Source: Coleophoma eucalyptorum
Taxonomy: Eukaryota; Ascomycota; Leotiomycetes; Helotiales; Dermateaceae
Reading direction: 5' to 3'
Assembly: GCA_026120035.1 (NCBI GenBank)
Contig: JALRME010000013.1
Coordinates: 744,001-808,000, forward strand
DNA: 64,000 nt
The translations under genes and the position numbers were made by a program. Of this stretch, positions 22,607 through 33,800 are shown piece after piece (within the stretch, counting starts at the first letter, position 1; every line of letters starts with the position of its first letter). Under the pieces are notes generated by a model. It was not told the origin of the DNA and did not search any database. It saw only the letters and a program-made list of their open reading frames with translations.

Positions 22607-22870
22607 GATGGGGAAAGTGGAAAGTTACTACGCTTTCTTCTTCTTCTGTTTTTCGAACCTCTTTTATTTTCATCCCCAACCTTTTTTTGGGTAGATTACC
22701 GCGTTTTGCTTTTCCACTTTTGTCTTCACTTTCCTGAGGATCTGTAGAAAGGATACCTTGTTGGGGAAGGGAGAGAGAGGGGGTGTTGTGGGAGCAGATC
22801 AGGAAAATTTATCTGGCGGCAGACAGCGAGGGAAATCCTGGGACTGAATCTGTAATAAGGAAAAACCACA

Positions 22871-22899
22871 GCTCAGCCGAGCTCAGCTCAGCTCAGCTC
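22871..22899. repeat. GCTCA pentamer repeat
   Basis: Five copies of GCTCA with one interruption (GCCGA). Each copy contains the AGCT palindrome, giving a locally self-complementary stretch. Confidence 0.85.
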
Positions 22900-23045
22900 T
22901 AAGCAATGCACGAAGTCAACAAAAGTCATGACGTGTGCATCTCTACCTCTCTATCTCTATCTCTCCTTGCAGCAGCAAGAGCAAAAATTGTGAATACCAT
23001 GCAGCATATCTCTAGGATACATGGGGGGAAAAGGTGGGAGGAGAA

Positions 23046-23103
23046 GAGCGGGAGCGGGAGCGGGAGTGGCAATGGGAGTGGCAGTGGGAGGTGGAGGGGG
23101 AGT
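23046..23103 (+). repeat. GGGAGC/GGGAGT purine-rich repeat, G4-capable
   Basis: At least five GGG runs separated by 3-9 nt on the plus strand (GGGAGCGGGAGCGGGAG and degenerate copies). The spacing fits the loose pattern for intramolecular G-quadruplexes. It is followed by a GCAT/GTAT tetranucleotide run at about 23143-23165. Confidence 0.8.
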
Positions 23104-23142
23104 AAAGATGGGACATGCAATGCAGCCTTGTAGATAGATTCG

Positions 23143-23165
23143 TGCATGCATGCATGTATGTATGT
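23143..23165. repeat. GCAT then GTAT tetranucleotide run
   Basis: About three copies of GCAT pass directly into about three copies of GTAT. It is the last of four different simple repeats packed into about 300 bp. Confidence 0.85.
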
Positions 23166-23852
23166 AGCAGCGAAGTTTAAAAAAAGAAAAAACGATAGTT
23201 TTCTTGCTTTCCCACCCCTCCGCAGCTCTAAGACGTCCTTCAGGTACGGAATGACTTGTCATATCTAGGACTGCCTCTGCTATATACCTCTTTGGTAAGT
23301 TATGGATCAATAGGTATCGAGAATTAATAGGAATATTTACCATAGTGACGATTCGGGAGATGAAATGCCTGTCGTCGCGGAAGTGAAGCCTGGATAAATG
23401 TTTCCGCTACGCCAGCTTGTGACACGTACATACTCCATGTTGGCTTGGTAATGCTACACATAGTTATACAAACAATAAGGATAGCATGGCTAGGAAAGCT
23501 AGCGACATACCATTCATGTAAATCTAATTCTGCAGAGCCTCGGATTATTAGGGAAGCACAATGTACGAATTCACAAGTACTCAGTGCTCTCCAAACTCTC
23601 GTTTGTATCGAAAGTCAATTCCTAAGCAACATAACGCAATGAAAGCTACCTTGGAATATATGGACGCAGGTAATGCGTAAGCCATGAACGCCATACCTAT
23701 AAGCGCCACAATGATAAAAAGAAAACATAGCTCAGCCGTACCGAAATGTCCTAGAACCTACTGCTAAACTCCATAAGCATACCTCTGGCCTCCATATTAC
23801 TCCATCAACCTAAGTCTCAATTTGAGCGTCGCTCCTTGGAAGTTGATAAAAG

Positions 23853-26320
23853 TCACAAAAAGTCTGGTGCCGTAGCAACCAAAAGCGAGAAAAGACCTGC
23901 ACCACCAAGGACAATATAACCTGCTCTCTCAGCAAACGTTCGAAGTCTCTTTGCTGAACGTTGCTCCGGATAATCAGTCTGAGAGGTAGACGTGCTTGTG
24001 ACGGCGAGTGAATTGGTGATGGCTGAGGCGTCACTCATATCTTCATCTGTACTAGACGTAGGAATGATTGAAATTGCTGGTTGAAGGGTATCCTCAGCAG
24101 TAATGGAGGGTTCGGATAATGCCCACTCCTGGATTTCCTTCTCAACAACACAGGAAATTTCGTCTGCCTTTCTCTTCAAATTTGGAGACTTTGTATCATG
24201 GATGATGTTTTTGCTTGTGCGAGAGTCATCGATGATATCGTGAATACTAACTCTAGATCGAACAGGTTGCAAAATCGCTGGCTCTGGAATAGTCCCAGCA
24301 GCAACGATTGGCTTGGTATCGTTGACTTCAGAACTTGCCATTTCTGACTCTCGGATGGAACACTTATCAATGAAAAATCCTTGAGTTCTGGAAGAAGAGG
24401 CTGATAGTCCTGTAAGTGATGCTATCTGAGGGAACGTATGTTGACGCTCGCATTCTTCGTAAGGAGGAAGAGAGATCTCGTCAATGTCATTCTTTTGCTT
24501 GAAATTTCGTGTACGAAACAAGTCAGACGGCTTGTCTTTCTTGCTGTTTAACTCTCCGTGCATTTCATGTTCAAATTGAGAACGATTATCCTCTCTAGCT
24601 TCGAAGAATTCGTGCTTGCCCGACTTCTCACCCAAGGAGCGTGCAGCATACTGCCGCCAGCTTTCTCCTGTCATATGGTGAACAGGGATGGTGCCCACAG
24701 ACTCCTTGGCTTTCGCAGGGGACGGTTGAGTGCTGGTCTTGACCATTGCAGCGTCGGAGGGACTGGGCAGTCGAGGAAGAGACTCCTTTACTGCTGCCAT
24801 GCTAGAGTGGACCTCAAGAAGCAGTATATCTGCAGCTGATCTCTTGGAATTAGGTGTCATATGGCATGGGTCTAATGTGTGGCGCATCGCAGATTCTGGA
24901 TATTCGTCAAAGTTGGTCTCCATGACATCCAGGTGTCCATGAGTATGTGAAGCCTCCAGATCAAGCGCATGTTGATCGGTATCCTCTGCCTCAAATGCCC
25001 CCGGAAAGGTGGATTCATGTTCTGCCATAGGATCCATATCTTCTCCATGGCTAGAATCGCCATCATTCAGGTAATCTTCAGAAACCTCAATACGATCACG
25101 GAGGCATGAATGACTCATCGGGGCGTCGCCACTTTGGGACATGACTGAATCTTCTTCGGGCCACATTGTGGGTAAAGGGAAACGTTGAAGTTCAGCATCT
25201 TGTGGTATGTTGATCTCCTCAATATCGCTGAATAGAGGCACGGATAGAGGCTCAGAAGGAGCGCGATCTGACGTCGAATCTTGCTCTTCATCATCCTCAT
25301 CAGAAGAAGATTCGGATTCAAGGATTGACTCTATATCAGAATCACTGTCGTCGATGATAGTGACATTATAATCTGTGCTTTGTGCCTGTATCTTAGGCTT
25401 GTTGAGGCTGGCCTCAGAAAAGTGGCCAAGGACGGGACTGCTTGCAAGAGGAGGATAAGTAGTGTTCATAGCCTTTTTCATGCTGAGCTCAACCACCTCA
25501 GATTCATCTCGTGTAAGGTCAATGCTCTCTATGGCAATAGAGGCTTTCATTGGGAACTCCAATTTTGAGATACCATTTTCGCTTGATGACCTTTCCATGT
25601 CTTCCATCTCATCTTCACTGTGGTCATCGTCTCCATCATCTTCGATATCGGACGAATCGGGATATGCAAATGTCTTTGCAGTGAGCGGTCTAGACGAGTA
25701 AGTTAGCTTCCATGAAGTCTGAACCGTAAACAAACTGTTAACATACTTCCAAGGTAAGAATTCATATTCCAGGTTGAATCGGCAAGCAGGGAAGGATTCG
25801 ACACCACGAGAAACTTCAACACCAAAGACAATATTATCTCCACTCTTAATGCTTAGCTCCTCATCTCGTGGGAGCTGTCTGTTGTTAAGGAAGGTGCCGT
25901 GCATGGATCCGATATCTTTAATGGTGACAATCTAGCACAGCGGTATTAGCGTACGTCCGGTATTCAGATGGCAGGGACTCATACATCTTTCTCTAAATCC
26001 AAAGAGATCTCTGCATGGTTGCGGGACATGACAGGACTGTCAAACCAGGCATTCTCCGTAGCTCCCATAAGACCCTTACTGACAGACTTCGAGGCTCGGC
26101 CGACCTTGATGGTTGGAGAGTCGGGTGTGAGGACAAGATATCTCTCGCGAGGCTGGATATTGCCGTTGAGGGACTCCATCCTGATGCTGACTATATAAAA
26201 TATTAGTAAAAGCTCAGGTCGACGTAAGACTTCTGATGACTCTACTGTGGGCGGTGACAGCCTTGCGCGACAATCAGAGGATAGGGACGAGTCAAGCCAT
26301 AACGTACCTTGGTTAGCCAT
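23853..26320 (-). CDS. FHA-domain protein with C-terminal TM segment
   Basis: The exons, in coding order, are 26308-26320, 25985-26190, 25747-25931 and 23853-25689, giving 746 residues. The first exon codes only MANQ plus one base. The FHA domain spans roughly residues 20-125. It has the family hallmarks: KVGR followed by Ser/Lys residues, SRNHAEISLD, then IKDIGSMHGTFLNN. FHA domains bind phosphothreonine. The middle is long, acidic and Ser-rich (SDSDIESILESESSSDE), probably disordered. The last 25 residues form a hydrophobic segment (YIVLGGAGLFSLLVA) after a basic stretch, as in tail-anchored proteins. The layout recalls SLMAP/Far10-type STRIPAK subunits, but I see no coiled coils, so that assignment is tentative. 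Confidence 0.88.
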
Positions 26321-27562
26321 GATGAAGGTCTCCTTCTAGAGAATGGATAGAGTTGTGCAGAACACCCTGTGGTGATATTGGAAGCTATCGTTCGTAGAGT
26401 AGTGAAGAAGGTTGACGTTGAAGGTTGAATATGGGTCAGATAGTGAAACACAGCCGCGGGGGGAGAGACGCTTCGTTGTACAAGTTAGGCCAGTATTATA
26501 GCTTTTCCGAAGCTGGAAGACGTCAACAGACTACAGATCAAGCACCATAAAATGATGGTGAAGATCCGGAAGTCGATGATGCTTTGTCGTCGTCGAGAAG
26601 TAAATGAGAAGAGGAAGGCCGTGGTGAGGTGTGGTAGTGAGACGAGGGGAGGGGTTACTTTCGAGAAGGCAGCAGTACCTACCTAGAGGTAGTAGCGATA
26701 AGGCGACCGACCTCGCTTGGTGGACAGTCCGCCAGTCCTCTACCAGAACTTTGAGGTCTGAGGGCAAGGTACTATCGCGCGTGTTAGAAAAGGCAAGTGC
26801 GAGATGCTAGTTGGAAATGCTGGTGGTTGAAATTATTGTGCTTCGATCTCCCTCGTCACAACATCTTTCACATGATTCTGGAAGCAGCATAATGTACCTA
26901 CTCCATACTCAGATAGATAGGTGCACGGGTCACGGGTCAAAGAGTGCAACTTATCTCTAATCGTGCGCACCCCGGTCTATCGCGATTGCCGTAGGTGCCC
27001 ACCACCCGACTGACCAGCGGCGAGCTAAGCCGGGCACGGCTAGGTTCATCCTCGTGTCAAGTCCAACGCACTCTAAGCTGTGGAGTCAAGTGGAGGCTGC
27101 CGTCATCGATCCTCTTGATTTCTCTCTTTTCTTTCATCTCCAATCCAAACACCTTCAAAACAGAGTAGAGCAGAGCATAAACTCTGCCTTTTTCTGCACT
27201 ATATCACGGCTTACGAACAGCCAACATCAGGACTTTTAGTCAGACTCTATGGGTTACTTTTGCACCAACTATCACACCACCAACCTTGTCTGGGACTTTA
27301 ATGCCGGATAACTATTGAGTCACCTGTACTTTAGAAGCTGAACAATCACACTTCTCTCGGACTTCTGTATGCAACCCCCCAACTTCGTTTGACTCATTCA
27401 ACCTTGCCGACAAGGCGCTGACAGATCTTTGCCTCGCCCACAGATCAAATACGCGACACCGATTTGATATTTTCAAAAATACATATATAATTATTCCAAC
27501 GTGGGAGTGCTTTTGGCACATAAACTTAGAATCAAGGAGTAATATCTCTAAAAAAGCCCGTC
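26321..27562. promoter_or_regulatory. Divergent region, FHA gene and IFRD gene
   Basis: About 1.24 kb between divergent starts. There are only short frames and no recognised RNA. The part nearest 27563 contains pyrimidine-rich stretches typical of a fungal leader. Confidence 0.35.
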
Positions 27563-29073
27563 ATGCAGAGAATGGGCGGGTTAGGAGGTCGCGACCTCAG
27601 ACGTCAGGCCCTCGAGAGCAGCAAGACCGTATCTAGAAAGAAGCGCAATAAGGAGGAAATGCAGTCGCGAGACTCTTCCGCCGCAAACTCCCGTACTCAT
27701 TCCACAAATGTGAGCAGACAAGGCTCGGATGCAGATGACGACGATACGAGCGAAGGAACAAATATGAGGTGAGCATATGTTGTTTCGAAAAATTTGCGCC
27801 GAGCTTACACAGAACAGCATTGCGTCACTAGAGGATGATCTCTTCTCAGTTGGTTCCGAGGATGGTGATGAGGATGATGATTCTCCTGAAGAATGGAAGG
27901 TGCGTCTTCGGGATAGGATCGAAGAAATGAAGGACAGAAAGAGGAGCAGTGTCCAGGGCAGGGAGACAACTCTTGCAGCGTATGGTGTGATTCTGCGGAG
28001 CCATTTTGCTTTGGATCAAATCAAGAGTAGCGGCTCTGAACTAATTGCTTCCATGGTGAAAAGCATCAAAATGGAAGCAAGCGAAAGAGAGACATGCCTG
28101 GCTCTGAGAGGTATGCTTTGCTCCTTTATGAAAAAATCTGCGATAGCCAAATACTCACTACCAGACAGCGCTTGAGGCCACCATTTTGACCTTGAACTCG
28201 GATTCCATTTACGACTTGGTGTTCTCTATCCTCAACGTCGCATACAAAGATTCCGAGTCGTTAGCTGTTAAAACGGCTGCGATCAACGCTCTCGGGACTG
28301 CTGCTGTCTACGGTGGTGCATCCGAGGATGCTACCTCTTCAATCATGGACGATCTCATGGAAGTTATCGAGACTGATGGCAGTTCAATAGAGGCTGAAGA
28401 TAGTGCCGAAGTCGTCGTTGCTGCGATAAAGGCATGGGCGAACCTCGCAATCGATTCTGAGGACGTGGAAGACAAAACGGAAGAGGCTATGGAGGTGCTG
28501 GTCGAACAGCTTGAGAGTACTTATGCTGCGGTTCAAATTGCTGCTGGTCAGACTATTGCCCTTCTATTTGAAAAGAGCTATAGTGAAGACGACGATGATT
28601 ATGAGTCTCCCAGCGATTCCGAAGATGATGATTCGGAACGTCACCAAAATCGCATTGCGAGTCTCAAGCTTTATGATGCATACAGAGATCGTAACCGGCT
28701 AATCCACACACTTTCTACTCTTGCAAAAGACTCCTCCAAGAGCATCTCGAAGAAGGATCGGGTCAGTGTGCGATCTAGTTTCAACGATATACTCCTGACT
28801 GTTGAGGAGCCAACTCGAGGACCTGGATATCGGACACATTTTGGTAGAGGTGGTACAAAGGCACTAGGTTCCGGAATCATTGTGCGTATTCATCAGAAAG
28901 GGTACTTAAAGATCAACAAATGGTGGAAACTTGAGAGATTGCAAGCTTTGAAGAGAATTCTTGGAGGAGGATTTTTGAATCATTACGAGGCGAACGAGAT
29001 GGTCTTCGACTCCTTACCGATTATGGTTGCGGGTAGCATGGAGAAGTCTGGTCCAAGAAGCCGCAAGCAGTAA
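27563..29073 (+). CDS. IFRD1/2-type developmental regulator homologue
   Basis: The exons are 27563-27769, 27819-28110 and 28169-29073, giving 467 residues. The introns are 49 and 58 nt. The N-terminus is basic then acidic and low-complexity. From about residue 100 come helical repeats of HEAT/ARM type, including LAAYGVILRSHFALDQI, SLAVKTAAINALGTAA and VVVAAIKAWANLA. The C-terminal part has HFGRGGTKALGSGI and KINKWWKLERLQALKRILGGG, matching the IFRD C-terminal region. In animals IFRD proteins are transcriptional coregulators and IFRD2 also binds idle ribosomes. The fungal role is less clear. A second acidic insert (SEDDDDYESPSDSEDDDSE) interrupts the repeat region near residue 310. Confidence 0.9.
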
Positions 29074-30810
29074 TTCGTATCATGGCGGTTTAGATGCGCA
29101 AAAGCATTTGCATAATTAGATACCTTAACTTCACAGAATTTCTTCTGATCCTCATGAATTCTTCGGTAGCTCTTTGGATTCCCGCATCGTGTGATTCGTG
29201 ATATCAGGACATTCTTTTGTTTATAGTGGATACTTTGCTCAGTGATGGACCCTGTCTCCGTTTCTTCAGGACTAGTTCAGCGGTAATGGAAGTTTATGAT
29301 AATGAGCATTCCACAGATAGCAACCTTAAAACACACTGATGCTTAAATGAACGACCTGTATCAATAAAAGACGTACAGTCATGACCTAGATGTTGAAATA
29401 TAGTATCGTATTCTTGATGCCATTTCATCAAACCCATCTCCCTTTGGCAACCTTTTTATGTAAACCAGGTTTTCCTTGGCCAAGTCAGTGTTCCTGGTTG
29501 CTGGAGCTACCAGCACAGCTCCAAATTTCAAGTTTCATCCACTTTGAAGCCCTGCTGCAGATTCGACATCCCTGCAATCTTGATATTAGGGTGTCCGTGA
29601 TCGACTCTAAGTGAATCGGGGGAGGAGACTGTGGAACTCGGCCGGCCATGAATTTCTGTGACGGAAGGGAAAAATAAAACGCGAGCTCGTTGTAAAGTAA
29701 TGTAGTCTCTTGTTTGATTATCGTTAGGGTCTCTTTTTGATCCGGATTCTGTAAGCATAGTTCGCGTCGAGGCCTGACATGCAGCCCAACATACAGCGGT
29801 AGGAGCAAAGAGTGCAGGGCAAGCTGCAGTGACCCGGGCCTGTCGAACTCTGAGTGGTGCTTGATGTGATGTAACTTTTGAAGGGAGGCGAATGAGAACA
29901 CTGCCACCAGACCATGAGGTGCGTAGCTGCATATCCGCCACTCATCGGTCGCAAGCAATGTATATTCTAAGGGAAACGAAGGGAGCTTGCTACGAATGAG
30001 CCATTCCGTGCCTGCTGAGGTCTTGGATGAAAGGTCACCCGTTTCCTTTTTGGGGCAGGAGTGGCAGTGAACGAGTGTGAAGGATCGATACGATGTCTTG
30101 AGGCGAGACATTTTTCGCAGCCGCACAAATCCACGAACACAGGCCCCGTCGAGGAACAGATAGCGGATCATAAGCTTACAAGACCCAACCTTGTCATTTA
30201 TCTCATGGTCAATGCTCCCTCCGGTGTAAACAACTAGCTACAGCTGCCAAAGGAAACATCTTGCTCTCGATCTTCCTTCCCGAGCGGAAGCTGCGAACTG
30301 CGATTCCCTTTTCGCAAACATCCTGGAATTGTTGGACAGGAGTGTGTCCTGCAGCGGTCATCGAAGCTGCCTTGCGCTCGTCTCACTGGTCCAGAGTTGG
30401 CAAATCCCCATCCAACGAAAGTCCGATCCCCTCTCCTGCAGCCTCCATTGGCGAAGCAACGGTGAACAACTCAGAGCCAGAGCACATCCCGGCGTTATCT
30501 CACTCTTAATACAGCCTCTATTGTCTACATCGCATCCCTCCATACGGTATCTAGGGTCATCTCAGTACTCTTTGACGTTCAAGAGGAGGGCTGTTCTTTT
30601 CAGCCTTTGGTAGTTTGTGCTGTGCTTTGCGATAGAAGTTGGGAATTTCGGCGGATCTTAGGCTTTCAGGACGACTTGCGATTAATATCGGTACCCTTCA
30701 ACCAGCCTTCCGATTTTTTTGCTCAGCAACCCGCAACCACCCCAAAAATCCACTTCTCTAATGCAGCCTGTATATAATTTTCTTTAGTCGATCTCATCTG
30801 CGTCGTCAGA
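29074..30810. other. Intergenic; promoter of the 30811 gene
   Basis: About 1.7 kb. A 228-codon minus-strand frame at 29485-30171 has Cys/Ser/His-rich, unstructured-looking composition and no recognisable motif, so I do not call it. The sequence TATATAA at 30771-30777 lies 34 bp before the next ATG and could be a TATA element, but then the leader would be very short. Confidence 0.4.
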
Positions 30811-33800
30811 ATGGGTGTCGAATCGCGACGAGCTGCTCCTCCCCTCCCTGCACCGACAGAGACAGACAGTACGATAGGCCACAACACCAGTCCAACCGAA
30901 CTCGATTCTAAGGTCACGGAGAAGTCGACCTACAGCCTGCCAGAGGACGGCACTCCCGTTACCATATCTACACGGCGGAAGAAGCATGATAAGGATGGTA
31001 AAGGAGGTCTCACTTCAAACAAATCGCAGACTTCACTTCTGATCGAGTACTTCGAGGGTGGGAAGGGAACTCACGCTGAATCGAGGCGCCCATCCGTTCG
31101 AGTCAAGGTCACGCCATCTTCGAAAAGCAGAAGCAGATCTGCCAATGATCACATTCAGATCACTGAGACCAAAGGCACACGAAAACCATCATACACGAAA
31201 CGGATACAATTATCTCCAAACGCAAAGGTTGAGGGCGAAGGTGACGACAAGAGTTTGAGCTCATACGCTTCAGCTACTGAAGAGTCAAATCTCTCACAGA
31301 GACCAATTGAGGTCGAGATCATGCCCCGAAGACACGGCAGCCCTCTCATCCCGACGGGCGAGAGCAGCAGATATGTACCAATCAACGCCTCAGATATTTC
31401 CTCCATGCCCGCAGACAGCTTTCTTGATGGAAAATCTGGATCACCAGAAAGGACGCGCAGTCGAAGCCTAACGAGAGGCGAAGCACTGGCAGCTGGAGCT
31501 GCCACAGGCCTCGTTGCTGGAGAGATTGCGGAAAAGCTACGAACACCTTCGCGTCGTCGCAGTCGAAGTCTGAGTCGAGAACGGATTGTGGTTCAGAAAG
31601 CAGTGGAAAAGGTTCGAGGAGATAAGTCGGAGCACCGCCGCAAGCGCCGGGAGAGAAGTCGTAGCGTCAGTAATAGCGAGCTTGCGGAAGGCATCAAATC
31701 CCCACGAAGGAGATCTAGTCGAAGTCACCATGAAGAATCGATGATTACTGGCGGCGAGTCAAGTTTGCTTAGCAACCAAAGCCGCAAGTCTGGTGATGCA
31801 TATTCTTTTCGATCGGGGACTTCGAAGTCTTCTATCAACAATCCAAAACTACTCGAAACGGTAGAGGATGCTATTCGCCGGCTTATCCTTCCAGAATTGA
31901 CAGCACTAAAGAGAGAGCAGAGCAAACATACCAGTCGTGAGAAGGACCGCAGGGGATCTTTCACATCTGCCAGTGTGGTCTCAAGAGACTCTAGGGATGA
32001 ATCAGTCATCAGCGGGAGGCGAAGCACGACAGACTTATCAGGCAGACCAGCTGTGGCTATCAATGACGAGGAAGTTGTTACAAGCACTCCAAGACGACGT
32101 CGCGAGCGAAAAAGTGATAGAGCAGTTCTGGATGGTTCACCGCGGAGCTTCGAGAGGGGCGAGTCTGAGGACACTGTCGTTCAGGATGACAAAGTCCATA
32201 AGAAGCGCAGTAGTGACAAGCATCGTGGGCTTGAAGCCGCTGCCATAGGCGCCGGGATTGGAGCATTGACTGCTGCAGTGCTGAAGAGCGATTCTAAGGA
32301 CCATATGGAGGAGAAGAAAGAGCGGAGGAGAAGGCGAACCAAAAGCCGCAGTCGGAGTGATATTGAGAGTTTCGAGGAGCATGAAAAACAAGAGATAGCC
32401 CCTCCGATGCCGCTTATGAGTGATATCAATGCTTCTGAAATCACGAGGAGTTCCATACTCTCTGCAGAAACCGAACGGCCTCTATCCGCCAGTGACGAGC
32501 ATCGTGTCACTCCAGTTCGAGAAGTGCCCAGAGGTGTTGCATCGCCATCACAACGCACACCAACTCGAACTCCAGTTGCCTTACAGCAAGGCCTAGGAAC
32601 TCAACACTCAAACTTCTCACGTGGAAATCTTAGCCTCCACAGCCAAGATAGCGAGCACCATCTATATAACCAGGAGTACGAACTTGACGAGCATGGAAGA
32701 AAGGTCCCAATGCATGGGTCCTCGTTGAGGCAGGAAGAACAATATGTAGAGAGTGAACATGATCACTCTAACTCTCATGCCCTCGGCGCTGGTCTAATGG
32801 GAGCAGCAGCAGGTGGGGGTTTGGCTGCCCTACGCAATCATCACTATGACGAGGAAGAAGCCGAGGAAAATGATCATCATGATCCCGAGTTAGAGCAGAG
32901 CCCTGGTCACTATGATTACTACCAGAACCATCAAGAGGTCCCACCCCCTTTGAAGTACGTTCCATACGGCTACGAACGACGTGGGCTGAGCCCAATTCAG
33001 AGTGTGTCCGGATACACGGAAGATGATTACGATCATCAGAAGCAACGAAATTCGAGACTAACCCAGAGTACCGGTTCCTACTCTTCACTGAACAAGTCTG
33101 CTCACCATAAAGATTCTGCCAGATCTATCAGGTCCATGGACTCCACAGGCAACGTGCACCGCAATCATCACGACTTCCCAGATGTTCGGACCGGAGGCCT
33201 CACAGACTCAGAGCTGACTCAACAGACGGACGGAGAGTATTGGGAGGAACAACACCGCGAGAACGATCGAGCTCGCGATCTCGACGGTACTGATAGTTAT
33301 CGAAGTTATGATGGACTTAGGGACCAGAAACATATGAGCAACTACACAAATGACAGTATGGTGTCGGAGGAACTTGACCAATCTACAGCTGGTCGAAATA
33401 TTCGTGACGTCGGTGCAAATCCCGATTATGTTCATACCCCAGTTGCCGTAGAATCTGCAGTGGCATCCCTTGTCAATCCCTCTGAATTAACAGGATCTGG
33501 ATTCTCGGCCAACAATGGACAGTATGGTCGCAGAGGTTCATATGCATCATTTGAAGATGGTTCTGAGGAACAATTTACAAGCCGTGGAAACAGTCCAACA
33601 AAGCAAGCGATCCGCAAGCACCCTTCATACAACCCAGATGACAACGGTATGCTCAGCCAGTTCGAAAGCCGAGAGAATAGCCCGACAAAACAACGCGCCG
33701 AGGAATACGAACTCGATGAGCATGGACGCAAAGTCGCTATGCCTAAGTATGAAAAAAGCCACACAGCTGAGAAAGCTGGACTTGCAGGCATAGCCGCTGG

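Larger units (their letters stand above)
22607..23852. other. Intergenic with several simple repeats
   Basis: About 1.25 kb between convergent genes. It holds the GCTCA, TCTCTA, GGGAGC and GCAT/GTAT repeats at 22871-23165, listed separately. No gene is supportable. Confidence 0.5.

Noticed and set aside
29485..30171. 228-codon minus-strand open frame
   Set aside because: No motif, Cys/Ser/His-rich text with overlapping open frames on both strands, and no splice context.
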